Counted from the first letter of the stretch, positions 48,830 through 58,054 are shown. The stretch: 64,000 nucleotides of DNA from Falsiphaeobacter marinintestinus (GCF_007923355.1 NZ_VOGO01000007.1:124001-188000), one strand, 5' to 3'. Numbers and translations are program-made. Notes: generated by a model from the sequence alone, not told the origin.

Positions 48830-50713
48830 TCACGCGGTCTTTTTCTTGTTCTCTTCCTCAAGCCCCAGCAAGGCGGCTTCGAGTTCCTTTTCAAGCTCTT
48901 TGGCGCGCTCCATATAGGGTCCGTTTTCTGTGGTTTCGATCTCGGGGTTCCACAGCTGAGCCAGTTCCTGAAGGGTGTACCGGTCGTGGGCGTAAAACGT
49001 CTGTTCGGCGCGGGCCGCTTCAAATTCGCTCAGGCCAATATTCTCAAGAACATACCGACCGGCCCGCAACGAACTGTCAAACATCTCGCGCACGATGTCG
49101 TTGGCCCCGGCCTGAAACAGCTCATAGACGTGATGCCTGTCATGGGCCCGGGCAACGATGTGCAGGTCGGGGCGTTCGCGACGGGCATAGGTGACCAGTT
49201 TGACGGCGCTTTTCTGATCATCCAGTGCCACCACTAGCACCCGTGCCTTGCCCAAACCGGCGGCTTTCAGCAACTCGGGCCGGGTTGGATCGCCTAGAAA
49301 CCCTTTGACCCCGAACCGTCGCATCAACTGGATCATTTCCATGTCGTGATCCAGCACGATGGTTTTGAACCCGCTGGCCCGCACCAGCCGGTTGACGATC
49401 TGACCGAACCGGCCGATTCCGGCGATGATGACGGGCCCCTGTTCGTCGATTTCATCCGCCTTGTGAATCGGCGTAGTTTCGGTGAACCAGCGCGACGCAA
49501 AGTCATAGAGAATGAACAACAACGGGGTGATCAGCATGCTCAGTGCGATGACCATTGTCAGTTTTTCCGACAAGGCGACCGGGATGACGTTCAGCTGACG
49601 TGAAAACGCCAGAAGCACAAAGCCGAACTCTCCGGCCTGCGCAAGACCGAGTGTAAACAACCAGGATTCCTGCCCGCGCATCCGGAAGATGCGCGCCACC
49701 AGAAACAGCACGGCCCCCTTCGCCACGATGATCAACAGCGCCAGCCCGATCAGATCCCCGGCATCGGCAAAGAACGCCGGAAGGTTGAACCCCGCGCCGA
49801 CAGTGATGAAGAACAGGCCCAGCAACAGGCCTTTGAACGGCTGAAGATCGCTTTCCAGTTCGTGCCGAAATTCGCTGTTGGCCAGAACCACACCGGCCAG
49901 AAATGCGCCCAAGGCGGGGGAAAGACCGACCAGGGTCATCAGGAAGGAAATCCCGACCACAATGCCAAGTGCCAGTGCGGTGTACATCTCGCGCAGGTTG
50001 GCGGCGTGGATGAAGCGGAAAACCGGGCGGGTCAGATAAATCCCGGCAAGAATGATAAAGGCGACAGCGCCAATCGTAACAAGGGTTACACCCCACCCGG
50101 GCAGACCTTCAACAAGCGAAAGCTCGGCCCCGTGGCCCGCTCCGTGAGCATCTGAAATGGCGCGATCGATTGACCCGTCTTCCGAAAAATGCGCGATCTC
50201 AGTTGCGGCCAGCAGGGGAAGAAACGCAAGGATGGGAATGACCGCGATATCCTGTGTCAGCAAAACTGCAAAGACCGATCTGCCGCCACGGGTTTCCATC
50301 AGCCCCTTTTCCGACAGGGTTTGCAGCACGATAGCGGTTGATGACAGGGACAGGGTCAGGCCGATCGCCAGCGCGATGTTCCACGATTGACCAAATACCA
50401 GGGCGGCCGCCATCAGTGCCAGCGTACTGAACCCGATTTGCAATCCGCCCATGCCGATCAATTTGTCCCGCATGTTCCACAAGGCCCGGGGTTCCAACTC
50501 TAACCCGATCAGGAACAGCATCATGACCACGCCAAATTCGGCAAAATGCTGAAGCTCTTCGGCCTCGTGCCCGACCAAACCCAGCACAGGGCCAATGACG
50601 ATGCCCGCCATCAGGTACCCAAGCACCGACCCCAGCCCCAAACGTGCGGCCAGCGGCACCGCGATGACCGCAGCAGCCAGATAGATCGAAGCCTGATAGA
50701 GGAAGCTTTCCAT
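48830..50713 (-). CDS. CPA2 family cation:proton antiporter with TrkA-N domain (KefB/KefC-like)
   Basis: A 627-residue inner-membrane protein. Residues 1-385 form the 12-13-helix Na/H-exchanger fold (FGVVMMLFLIGLELEPRALW, SLSSTAIVLQTLSEKGL, LSPALGAFLAGVVLANSEF). A TrkA-N Rossmann domain follows at about 415-545 (VIIAGIGRFGQIVNRLVRAS, FLGDPTRPELLKAAGLGKA, ALDDQKSAVKLVTYARRERP). The Lys/Glu-rich tail is short. Such proteins exchange K+ or Na+ for protons and are gated by nucleotides or glutathione adducts. It could be regulated by GSH as KefC or act like YbaL; the sequence alone does not decide. Confidence 0.88.
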   Translation of the reverse strand: MESFLYQASIYLAAAVIAVPLAARLGLGSVLGYLMAGIVIGPVLGLVGHEAEELQHFAEFGVVMMLFLIGLELEPRALWNMRDKLIGMGGLQIGFSTLALMAAALVFGQSWNIALAIGLTLSLSSTAIVLQTLSEKGLMETRGGRSVFAVLLTQDIAVIPILAFLPLLAATEIAHFSEDGSIDRAISDAHGAGHGAELSLVEGLPGWGVTLVTIGAVAFIILAGIYLTRPVFRFIHAANLREMYTALALGIVVGISFLMTLVGLSPALGAFLAGVVLANSEFRHELESDLQPFKGLLLGLFFITVGAGFNLPAFFADAGDLIGLALLIIVAKGAVLFLVARIFRMRGQESWLFTLGLAQAGEFGFVLLAFSRQLNVIPVALSEKLTMVIALSMLITPLLFILYDFASRWFTETTPIHKADEIDEQGPVIIAGIGRFGQIVNRLVRASGFKTIVLDHDMEMIQLMRRFGVKGFLGDPTRPELLKAAGLGKARVLVVALDDQKSAVKLVTYARRERPDLHIVARAHDRHHVYELFQAGANDIVREMFDSSLRAGRYVLENIGLSEFEAARAEQTFYAHDRYTLQELAQLWNPEIETTENGPYMERAKELEKELEAALLGLEEENKKKTA

Positions 50714-50735
50714 TCAGTGGGGTCCTTTTCAGGGG

Positions 50736-51191
50736 TCAGGTTGGCAAAGGGGCGTCGCGTTTCAACTGGTCCATGACGATCTGGCTTTGCACGCGGGCCA
50801 CCGCCGGGTGGGGCAAGAGGATCTGGTGGATCAGGTCGTTCAGCGCTGGCAGGTCAACACAATAGACGCGTAACAGATAGTCTGCTTCGCCCGTCATGGT
50901 CCAGGCGCTGGTAATCTCGGGTCGTGTGGCAATCAGCCGGGCAAAGCTGGTCGCCTGTTCGGGACCGTGGGTGTTCAGGTGGACCTGAACGAACCCTTGC
51001 ACCTGCAGTCCAAGACGCACCGGGTCCAGCCGGGCGGAATAGCCCTGAATATACCCCTCGGCCTCAAGCCGCTGACGTCGTCGACCCGCCTGACTGGGCG
51101 ACAGGTTCAGAACATCCCCCAGTTCCTGTGCGGTCAGGTGAGCATCCTTCTGAAGGGCGGACAGAAGGCGGGTGTCGGTCGAATCCAGCAT
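50736..51191 (-). CDS. Lrp/AsnC family transcriptional regulator
   Basis: A 151-residue regulator. The N-terminal helix-turn-helix is LDSTDTRLLSALQKDAHLTA and ELGDVLNLSPSQAGRRRQRL; the C-terminal RAM (AsnC_trans_reg) ligand-binding domain runs from about residue 70 (VQGFVQVHLNTHG, TMTGEADYLLRVYCVDLPAL). Lrp-type regulators bind amino acids. ATG 51191 is preferred to GTG 51197. It is divergent from hpd with about 150 bases between, so it may control tyrosine or phenylalanine breakdown in response to an amino acid. Confidence 0.92.
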   Translation of the reverse strand: MLDSTDTRLLSALQKDAHLTAQELGDVLNLSPSQAGRRRQRLEAEGYIQGYSARLDPVRLGLQVQGFVQVHLNTHGPEQATSFARLIATRPEITSAWTMTGEADYLLRVYCVDLPALNDLIHQILLPHPAVARVQSQIVMDQLKRDAPLPT

Positions 51192-51340
51192 GTGCACACA
51201 ATCGTTTCTTTTTACTTATATAGTGCGGAGTTCGCGCATGGAAATGGGCCGAGATGCTAAAATACGCGCAAACACCGTGTCCGGGACACTTTATGTTTGC
51301 CTCAGCGAACATTTTCATCAGATCCAGAGGAGACGCCAGT

Positions 51341-52444
51341 ATGGGACCGTTCCCACATAACGCACCACAGTCACAGATCACCGACGACAACCCGGCCGGA
51401 ACCGATGGGTTTGAGTTTGTCGAATTCGCCAGTCCCGACCCCCAAGCCTTGCGCGACTTGTTCGCCAAGATGGGGTTTGAACTTGTCGGTCGGCACAAAA
51501 CAAAGGCTGTCGAGCTTTGGCAGCAGGGCGACATCACCTATGTTCTGAACAATCAGCCGGACAGCTTTGCGGCCAAGTTTGTCGACGAACATGGCCCCTG
51601 TGCCCCGTCGATGGGCTGGCGTGTGGTTGACGCGCAAAAGGCTTATCAGCATGCGATCTCCAAAGGCGCCGAGCCCTATGACGGAGACGACAAAACCGTG
51701 GACTGGCCCGCCATCAAGGGCATCGGCGGGTCGCTGATTTACTTCACGGATCAGTATTATGATACGTCACCCTATAACGAAGAATTCGACTGGCTGACCC
51801 AATCCAAACCACGGGGAGACGGGTTCTTCTACCTCGATCACCTGACCCACAATGTGTTCAAAGGGAACATGGATAAATGGTTCGGATTCTACGGTGACCT
51901 GTTCAACTTCAAGGAAATCCGGTTTTTTGATATCCAGGGCAAGTTTACCGGACTTTTGTCACGTGCGCTGACATCACCTTGTGGACGCATCCGGATTCCG
52001 ATCAACGAAGACCGGGGCGAGACAGGGCAGATCGTGGCCTATCTGAAGAAATACAAAGGCGAAGGCATTCAGCACATCGCCGTGGGGTCTGATGACATCT
52101 ATGAGTCCACGGACGCGATCGCGGACAAGGGCCTGATGTTCATGCCGGGGCCGAACGATGCCTATTACGAGATGTCGAAAGAGCGTGTCTCGGGTCATGA
52201 AGAACCTTTGGACCGCATGAAGAAGCACGGCATCCTGATCGATGGCGAAGGGGTAGTGGGCGGCGGCGAAACCCGGATTTTGCTGCAGATCTTCTCAAAA
52301 ACCGTGATTGGCCCGATCTTCTTCGAGTTCATTCAACGAAAGGGCGACGATGGGTTCGGCGAGGGCAATTTCAAGGCTCTGTTTGAGTCAATAGAACGCG
52401 AACAGATCGAGAATGGCGAACTGGGCGACGTGGCAGCTGAATAA
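51341..52444 (+). CDS. hpd: 4-hydroxyphenylpyruvate dioxygenase
   Basis: A 367-residue iron enzyme that converts 4-hydroxyphenylpyruvate to homogentisate in tyrosine breakdown. Two VOC domains are present. The metal ligands fit YLDHLTHNVFKG (His), GIQHIAVGSDD (His) and FFEFIQRKGDDGFGEGNFKA (Glu), the last being the family C-terminal signature. The ATG at 51341 follows AGAGGAGACGCCAGT. Its upstream neighbour is a divergent Lrp/AsnC regulator. Other homogentisate genes are not in the window. Confidence 0.95.
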   Translation: MGPFPHNAPQSQITDDNPAGTDGFEFVEFASPDPQALRDLFAKMGFELVGRHKTKAVELWQQGDITYVLNNQPDSFAAKFVDEHGPCAPSMGWRVVDAQKAYQHAISKGAEPYDGDDKTVDWPAIKGIGGSLIYFTDQYYDTSPYNEEFDWLTQSKPRGDGFFYLDHLTHNVFKGNMDKWFGFYGDLFNFKEIRFFDIQGKFTGLLSRALTSPCGRIRIPINEDRGETGQIVAYLKKYKGEGIQHIAVGSDDIYESTDAIADKGLMFMPGPNDAYYEMSKERVSGHEEPLDRMKKHGILIDGEGVVGGGETRILLQIFSKTVIGPIFFEFIQRKGDDGFGEGNFKALFESIEREQIENGELGDVAAE

Positions 52445-52468
52445 GCAGGCGCTCCCGCCAACCTCCGA

Positions 52469-52554
52469 CGCCCTGATGGGCGACGTATGCTGTTGGGCCG
52501 GGCAGCGCGCGCTGCCCCCCTGCTCGCCGCAGGCGTGGCGCAGATTTTCTGCGC
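52469..52554. terminator. three hairpins between convergent hpd and tpiA
   Basis: CGCCC-TGAT-GGGCG at 52469-52482, the perfect 18-base palindrome GGGCAGCGCGCGCTGCCC at 52500-52517, and GCGCAGA-TTT-TCTGCGC at 52538-52554 followed by TTTG. They occupy the gap between two convergent genes and probably stop transcription from both sides. Confidence 0.6.
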
Positions 52555-52603
52555 TTTGACGCTGGAAGTGTGAAATCTGGTGGTTCTGAGTGAGCTTGCG
52601 CGC

Positions 52604-53353
52604 TCAGGCGGCGTCGAGCGCGTCAATGATTGGCGAAAAATCCTTGGCCGCCAGGCTGGCTCCACCGACCAGTGCGCCATCGACATTGGTCACCGAAAAG
52701 ATCTCTTGCGCGTTGGCGGGTTTTACCGACCCACCATACAGCAACCGCACTGATCGCCCAACGCCTGCACCAAACCGACGTTCCAGTAAGCTGCGAATAA
52801 AATCATGCACTTCCCCGACCTGCGCCACGTCAGGGGTCAGGCCGGTGCCAATGGCCCAAATCGGCTCATATGCGATCACAAGGTTCTCGCCGGTCGCCAA
52901 ATCCGGAACGGATCCGGCCAGTTGTCCAGCAATGATGTCGAGCGTGTTGGCTGCTTCGCGCTGGGCAAGGCTTTCGCCGACACAGATAATTGTCACAAGG
53001 TCGGTGGCCATGGCCGTCCGGGCTTTGTCGCGGACATCTTCGTTGCGTTCCCCGTGGGCTTCGCGGCGCTCTGAGTGGCCAAGGATGACATGGTTTGCAC
53101 CGGCGTCCCGCAGCATCTCGGCGCTGGTATCGCCTGTGAAAGCGCCCGATTGGGCCGCGTGGCAATCTTGGCCACCGATTTGGATCGGTGAGTGGGCGAG
53201 GGTGTCGACGGCGCGGCTGATGAGTGTGGCGGGGGGGCAGATCAGAATCTCGGAAGTTGGGTTCGGGTGGGCCTTTGCGAGGGCTTCCAGTTCGGCGAGT
53301 GCCGCGCTGGTTCCGTTCATCTTCCAGTTTCCCGCCGCCAGTTTCTGCCGCAT
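52604..53353 (-). CDS. tpiA: triosephosphate isomerase
   Basis: A 249-residue glycolytic/gluconeogenic enzyme that interconverts dihydroxyacetone phosphate and glyceraldehyde-3-phosphate. The active-site residues are seen in AAGNWKMNGTSAAL (Asn, Lys), ANHVILGHSERREAHGE (His, electrophile) and VIAYEPIWAIGTGLTPD (catalytic Glu, hinged loop). LLYGGSVKPANAQEIF is the phosphate loop. It is a single gene, with hairpins downstream. Confidence 0.97.
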   Translation of the reverse strand: MRQKLAAGNWKMNGTSAALAELEALAKAHPNPTSEILICPPATLISRAVDTLAHSPIQIGGQDCHAAQSGAFTGDTSAEMLRDAGANHVILGHSERREAHGERNEDVRDKARTAMATDLVTIICVGESLAQREAANTLDIIAGQLAGSVPDLATGENLVIAYEPIWAIGTGLTPDVAQVGEVHDFIRSLLERRFGAGVGRSVRLLYGGSVKPANAQEIFSVTNVDGALVGGASLAAKDFSPIIDALDAA

Positions 53354-53490
53354 GTCACGCCCTCACGTTATTGATTGCTGCCTTGGTATCAGCCCGCGCC
53401 ACGTGAGACAATTCCGACAGGCGCGACGGAGCGGCGCGGGGGTAAAAATTGCAGGGTTTGGGAGTGGGTATTTACTTTTTAATCAGATGC

Positions 53491-53865
53491 TTACTTGCCT
53501 GTCGTCATCTCGGACAGGGTTTCGTCGAACTTGATCGACTCGCCGCAGCCGCAGGCTTCGGAGACATTGGGGTTGTTGAACTTGAACCCGGCTTCCAGAA
53601 GGCTGACTTCATAGTCGATTTCGGTGCCAAACAGGAACATCTGGGCCATCGGAGCGATCATCACGCGGGCGCCGTCTTGTTCGACGGTTTCGTCGTTGGG
53701 ATCGGCTAAGTCCACGTATTCCATGGTATATTCCATGCCAGCGCAGCCGCCTTTTTTCACGCCGATGCGCAAACCGACGTGATTGTCGCGGTGCATCAGC
53801 TTTTTGATCTGGGCTGCGGCGCGCGGGGTAATTGTGACGGCTTGTTTTCCGGGAATGCCAAACAT
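53491..53865 (-). CDS. sufA: A-type Fe-S cluster carrier (SufA/IscA/ErpA family)
   Basis: A 124-residue iron-sulfur carrier. The three cluster-binding cysteines are seen in GVKKGGCAGMEYTMEYVD and at the C-terminus in SEACGCGESIKF (CxC). N-terminal ITPRAAAQIKKLMHRDN is typical. It ATG 53865 has a strong AAGGAGACCCAC before it. It follows a SufT-like gene by 84 bases, the usual SUF-operon tail order, but the other suf genes are not in the window. Confidence 0.9.
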   Translation of the reverse strand: MFGIPGKQAVTITPRAAAQIKKLMHRDNHVGLRIGVKKGGCAGMEYTMEYVDLADPNDETVEQDGARVMIAPMAQMFLFGTEIDYEVSLLEAGFKFNNPNVSEACGCGESIKFDETLSEMTTGK

Positions 53866-53949
53866 GTGGGTCTCCTTCACCTTTAGCAATCTAGGATGGC
53901 GTGGTGACACGCTCAAGGGGTGTCTGAAATATTATTATATTTCAGTTAC

Positions 53950-54312
53950 TTACATGAAGCCGAGTTCGAGGCGGGCCTCGTCCGACATCATTTCCATGCC
54001 CCAGGGCGGTTCCCAGGTGAGTTCGACGTCGACCTGTTTGACGCCGGGCAGCGTTTCGACAGCGTCGGCAACCCAGCCGGGCATTTCACCGGCGACAGGG
54101 CAGCCCGGCGCGGTCAGGGACATGATCACGCGAACGGCATTTTCGTCTGTGATTTCAATGGTATAGATCAGACCAAGTTCATAGATATTGACCGGAATTT
54201 CGGGGTCATAGACGCTGCGGCAGGCCTCGACAACGGGCTCATAAAGCGGGTGGTCAACGGTTGACGGCGCAATCAGCGGCGCGCCTTCCAATGGTTCGGG
54301 AGCATGGGTCAT
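53950..54312 (-). CDS. sufT: SUF-system Fe-S assembly protein, MIP18/DUF59 family (SufT)
   Basis: A 120-residue protein with the DUF59/MIP18 domain: EACRSVYDPEIPVNIYELGL and MSLTAPGCPVAGEMPGWVAD (the conserved Cys in SxTAPGCP). These proteins assist maturation of Fe-S proteins and, in many alphaproteobacteria, sit between sufS and sufA. The first 20 residues form a variable leader. It starts with ATG 54312 and probably shares a transcript with sufA. Confidence 0.88.
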   Translation of the reverse strand: MTHAPEPLEGAPLIAPSTVDHPLYEPVVEACRSVYDPEIPVNIYELGLIYTIEITDENAVRVIMSLTAPGCPVAGEMPGWVADAVETLPGVKQVDVELTWEPPWGMEMMSDEARLELGFM

Positions 54313-54393
54313 CTGGGCCTCGGGTACGTTTCCTGAGTGATTATATAGGGTAAGGGACGGGGGGCGTCCAGAGCGCGGACAAGGAGAGTTTGA

Positions 54394-54436
54394 CCGTTTT
54401 GTACACCCCTGTGGCAGGGGGTGTGCCGTTTTGTAC
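54394..54436 (+). repeat. bipartite repeat element, copy B
   Basis: Two identical 11-mers CCGTTTTGTAC (54394-54404 and 54426-54436) with a 32-base period. Between them an ACACCCC / GGGGTGT stem (54403-54409 and 54418-54424) forms a hairpin. It lies between sufT and the pentapeptide gene, 30 bases after the 3' end of the latter, and matches copy A at 19780-19826. Confidence 0.6.
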
Positions 54437-54465
54437 GTTCATTTTTCTGTTGTTAAGCCGCGACT

Positions 54466-56328
54466 TTACCGTGTCTGTCGCTTCATTTCTCTACTGGTTG
54501 TCAGTAAGGATTTTCTGGACGGCAATTGTTCGGAATTTGTTTTCCAAAGGCAGTGTTCAGGAGGATAAACCGGTTGGACGTCATGCCATTCTTTGGGCGC
54601 GATATCAGACCAGTATGAAGGCTGCCAATCAGGAAGCCGGGATAACCAACCTCGCCACTGAGAAAAAAACAGTTGCTCAGTCTGTAAGAGTTTCGAGTAG
54701 TGGTTGCGGGCCCACTCCCATTGACATGGAAAATTCATTGACCTTTCCAATTCGAGAGGAACTTCGACAGACCCATCCAAAAACACGTTCCTCCAATCGG
54801 TGTTATCGTCAAAAATGGCGCCATAAAGATCAACATGTCGCAGCGCTCCGCCCTCGTTTGTACTTGACGACAGGTCTACGCCTCCCAAATCCAAGGGATT
54901 GTTTTCTGACCCAGCCATGTATGACAAGTCCAGTTTGGAGCCGGTAAGTTCAGTATTGGCGAAAACGGTGTTGACCATACTTGCGCCAAGTAGGTTGACT
55001 GCGACCAGCTTTGCGCCTCGTAGATCTGCCCTGTCGAGATGAGCGTTGGATAGATCCGATCCACGAAACCGGGACCACCGAAGAATTGCGCCGCTCAGCT
55101 GCGCGCCATGCAAGTTTGTGTTCTTGTTGTGAGAAGAGAATGATAAATCGGCGTGTTCAAAAACGGCAAAAGGGGCGTGAGTGCTCGCAAAGCGCGCCGC
55201 TACCAAGTTAGCATCGGCAAGGAACGCGCCTCGCAGATCGGCTTTTCGGAAATCGAGCGCGGAACTCGAAATCTGTTTAAGCGAATCCTCCAAACGTTGT
55301 ACCGTCTCCGCTTCGTGAACATCGATGCTCCAAAGCGGGCCCTTGTTAACCACAGTTTCGATATGGGCCTGAACGTCCTCAGTTCGATTGTTTCCTCTGC
55401 GCGCGGGTTTGCGGATATCTGCAATCAGGGACCGCCGTTTCTCATACCAATCGAGATCGAAATCGCGCTGTTCAGCTGCACTGACTCCGAAACAACCTGG
55501 TCGGTCGTCACGCGTGCACCAGTCCCGATAGTCCAGTGCTTTGGCGACATGAGGTGGCAACCAGCCACTTGGACGATTCGTTACGCTGGCCTCTCTGAGA
55601 TCAATGGTTGCGAGATCGACGATCCATACTGGTTCGGTTGTCCGCGCCCAAGACACACCGATGCAACCGATGAACATGAACACCCAGGTCGTCAGGAAAA
55701 TTGGATGCCGCGTAACAGCGTGTGTGCGCGCGATCTTGGGATGTTTCATGTTCCTAAACAATAGGACGAGAGACACAGCACCAACGATCACAGAGACGGA
55801 AAACAATATGCCGGAAGAAAGTGTCATAGCAAAGTCGCGGGCTGCCATCGACTTACACCAAGTCCATCCGAGTATGAATGGGCCCGAACTCCAGGCGAGT
55901 AAGAAGTTAAGAGTCATAGAAGCGCCTTCCATGTCCCGCAAAGTGCAGCAGTTGTCCCTCCGCAGTATTCTTCGAAGGTGCAATGCTGCGTCCGTTACCA
56001 GCCACGGCATAATCGAGTCTGCCAATTTGGTCCCTTGAATTCGGGTCGGAGCTTGGCCCAAGGCTTCCCACAGCCGGATAAGGTATAGGTGAAAATAGCA
56101 GTAGATCGCGGCGACCAATATGGGCTGGGCATAGAAAAAGAGCCATGTTGGCACCCCGATATTGATTACCGGCAAATGCGTTTGGCGATCAACGCCGTAG
56201 AAGTCTATGTGCTCGACACGAACAAGCGTGACGCCCGAAAAGATCAGGATTGAGAACAGCACGAACCATGTGCTGCGGGCGTTCTGGGTGAGGGCGTTTA
56301 TGCGGGTAACCTGAGGATTGTCGGACAT
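54466..56328 (-). CDS. membrane-anchored pentapeptide-repeat protein
   Basis: A 620-residue protein that I recognise only by its repeats. The N-terminal 235 residues have about five membrane helices (STWFVLFSILIFSGVTLVRV, then VPTWLFFYAQPILVAAIYCY, and others). A charged soluble stretch follows, and from about 355 to 520 there are pentapeptide repeats of the A(D/N)LXX type (ALDFRKADLRGAFLADANLV, then HLDRADLRGAKLVAVNLLGA), which fold into a right-handed beta helix. The last 100 residues are aromatic-rich and have no recognised fold. The gene has lower GC content and more unusual codons than its neighbours and lies beside a repeat element, so it may be a late arrival. The ligand is unknown. 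Confidence 0.72.
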   Translation of the reverse strand: MSDNPQVTRINALTQNARSTWFVLFSILIFSGVTLVRVEHIDFYGVDRQTHLPVINIGVPTWLFFYAQPILVAAIYCYFHLYLIRLWEALGQAPTRIQGTKLADSIMPWLVTDAALHLRRILRRDNCCTLRDMEGASMTLNFLLAWSSGPFILGWTWCKSMAARDFAMTLSSGILFSVSVIVGAVSLVLLFRNMKHPKIARTHAVTRHPIFLTTWVFMFIGCIGVSWARTTEPVWIVDLATIDLREASVTNRPSGWLPPHVAKALDYRDWCTRDDRPGCFGVSAAEQRDFDLDWYEKRRSLIADIRKPARRGNNRTEDVQAHIETVVNKGPLWSIDVHEAETVQRLEDSLKQISSSALDFRKADLRGAFLADANLVAARFASTHAPFAVFEHADLSFSSHNKNTNLHGAQLSGAILRWSRFRGSDLSNAHLDRADLRGAKLVAVNLLGASMVNTVFANTELTGSKLDLSYMAGSENNPLDLGGVDLSSSTNEGGALRHVDLYGAIFDDNTDWRNVFLDGSVEVPLELERSMNFPCQWEWARNHYSKLLQTEQLFFSQWRGWLSRLPDWQPSYWSDIAPKEWHDVQPVYPPEHCLWKTNSEQLPSRKSLLTTSREMKRQTR

Positions 56329-56499
56329 GCGGGGCCGCCGGAATGACTTGGTTCAATGGGCGGACGGTAGCAGGTTTGGGAGGCGACGCCAATGGGCGTC
56401 AGGTGAGCGCGGGTCGGGATGACCTTGCGGCAGGGGGTGTGGTTTTGTCTCGAACGGGACGGCAAGTGCTCTACCATAGCGCGATCCAGGGAGGATTAC

Positions 56500-57999
56500 A
56501 TGACGAACACACCACATTTCGAGAGCCTTGTTTTTTTCGGCGATAGCTGGTCGGACGCGGGGATTGCGCAGAGCTTTTTCTATCAGAGCTTTGGCGTGCC
56601 GATGTACAGCCCCGAGTTGACGCCCTATGGGCGGTTCACCACGGGGCTCAACTATGCTGATTTTCTGGGTCAGCATCTGGGGGTCGCGCCGGAAGACGCG
56701 ATGAATTTTGCGATCGGCGGCGCGCGGCTTTTGACCGATCGGACGTGGAACGAGATGGTCGGAGGGTTCCTGCCGCCGGAAGATCCGAATGCCGAGGTCC
56801 GGGTGGATGTCGGGGCGCAGATCGAGCGGTTCCTGGCGACGCTGACCCCTGAGAGCGATCTGACGGAGACGGCCGTGTCGCTGCTGATCGGTGGCAATGA
56901 CATTCTGCAGATCGATTTCGCGACAGGGACCGAGGCCGAGATCATCGCGGCGAGTGTGGCCTATGGCGTCGAGATGGCGGATGCGATGATGGCGCAGATC
57001 CAGACGCTGGCGGATGCCGGGGTGGTGACGCTGATGCTGTATACGTCGCCAGGGCCGGCGACGTTGCCGTTCAGCCTGGTTCAGACGCCGGAGCGGTTGC
57101 TGGCCGGTCAGGTGACGGGCGAAACGCTGAACGCCGAGCTGGCGGCCCGCGTGGGTGAGATCGAGGCTATGGGGATCGACGTCACCGTGATCGAAGTGGG
57201 CGCGTTGATGAACGAGGTCGCGGGCGACTTCGCGAGCTTTGGGTTCCAGACGTATCTGAACCCGCTGACGCTGGATAATTATACGGTTAATCCGGCGCTG
57301 GTGGGTATTCCGTTTGATCAGGTGGCGATGCTGGACGGTGTGCACCGGACCGAAGCCTATGACCGGATCGCCAGCCAGTTCCAGTTTGAATCGCTGACCT
57401 CGGACGTGGCGATCGGGATGGATGAACGTGATGTGATCACCGGTGGGATCGACGCAGACATGGTTCTGGCCAGCGGTGGGTCGGATACCGTAATGCTGGA
57501 AGGTGGCGATGATGTTGCGCTGGGTGGTCTTGGCAATGACCGGATCGAAGGCGCGCTGGGTAATGATCTGATTGCCGGTGGCTCTGGTGACGATAGCATC
57601 TATGGCGGTGCCGGTCGTGATGTGCTGGTCGACAATGGCGGCAATGACCGCATGTTCGGCGATGCGGGCCGCGATGTTCTGATCGATGGCGCGGGCAATG
57701 ACACGGCGTTTGGTGGCGGCGGGGCGGATGCCTTTGTCTATACCGATCAGGCGCTTCTGGGCGGCAACAGCGCGGCTGATACCAATCGCTTCGTTGGCGG
57801 CGAGGGGACAGATACACTGTTCTTGCGGCTGACCGAGGACGGCGCGGCCGCGTTTGAGAATGGCGATTTGACCCTTGCCGATCTTGGGATCACGACGCAG
57901 GGGATCGAGAATGTTGTTGCGGTGAGCGGTTTGGACATTCCGGGACTGTTGTCTGGGAATGATCTGGTTGTTGAGGCCGACAACTGGGGCTTTATCTGA
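56500..57999 (+). CDS. SGNH/GDSL hydrolase with RTX calcium-binding repeats (type I secreted)
   Basis: A 499-residue esterase/lipase. Block I is FFGDSWSDAG with catalytic Ser16, block III is LLIGGNDILQID, and block V is LDGVHRTEAY with the Asp and His. From about residue 310 there are nonapeptide-type RTX repeats (GGSGDDSIYGGAGRD, GGNDRMFGDAGRD, GAGNDTAFGGGGAD) that bind calcium. There is no N-terminal signal peptide; the C-terminal RTX tail implies export by a type I system that is not in this window. ATG 56500 follows CCAGGGAGGATTAC. Confidence 0.9.
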   Translation: MTNTPHFESLVFFGDSWSDAGIAQSFFYQSFGVPMYSPELTPYGRFTTGLNYADFLGQHLGVAPEDAMNFAIGGARLLTDRTWNEMVGGFLPPEDPNAEVRVDVGAQIERFLATLTPESDLTETAVSLLIGGNDILQIDFATGTEAEIIAASVAYGVEMADAMMAQIQTLADAGVVTLMLYTSPGPATLPFSLVQTPERLLAGQVTGETLNAELAARVGEIEAMGIDVTVIEVGALMNEVAGDFASFGFQTYLNPLTLDNYTVNPALVGIPFDQVAMLDGVHRTEAYDRIASQFQFESLTSDVAIGMDERDVITGGIDADMVLASGGSDTVMLEGGDDVALGGLGNDRIEGALGNDLIAGGSGDDSIYGGAGRDVLVDNGGNDRMFGDAGRDVLIDGAGNDTAFGGGGADAFVYTDQALLGGNSAADTNRFVGGEGTDTLFLRLTEDGAAAFENGDLTLADLGITTQGIENVVAVSGLDIPGLLSGNDLVVEADNWGFI

Positions 58000-58054
58000 C
58001 GCCCCTGAAATGAGGTGGATCAGCCCGCATGCCGGGCTGATCCGCAGTTATCGG

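Noticed and set aside
57400-57740. Short-period repeats that could suggest a CRISPR array or minisatellite
   Set aside because: They are codon-level RTX nonapeptide repeats inside a long reading frame with Asp/Gly pattern, not separated by unique spacers.
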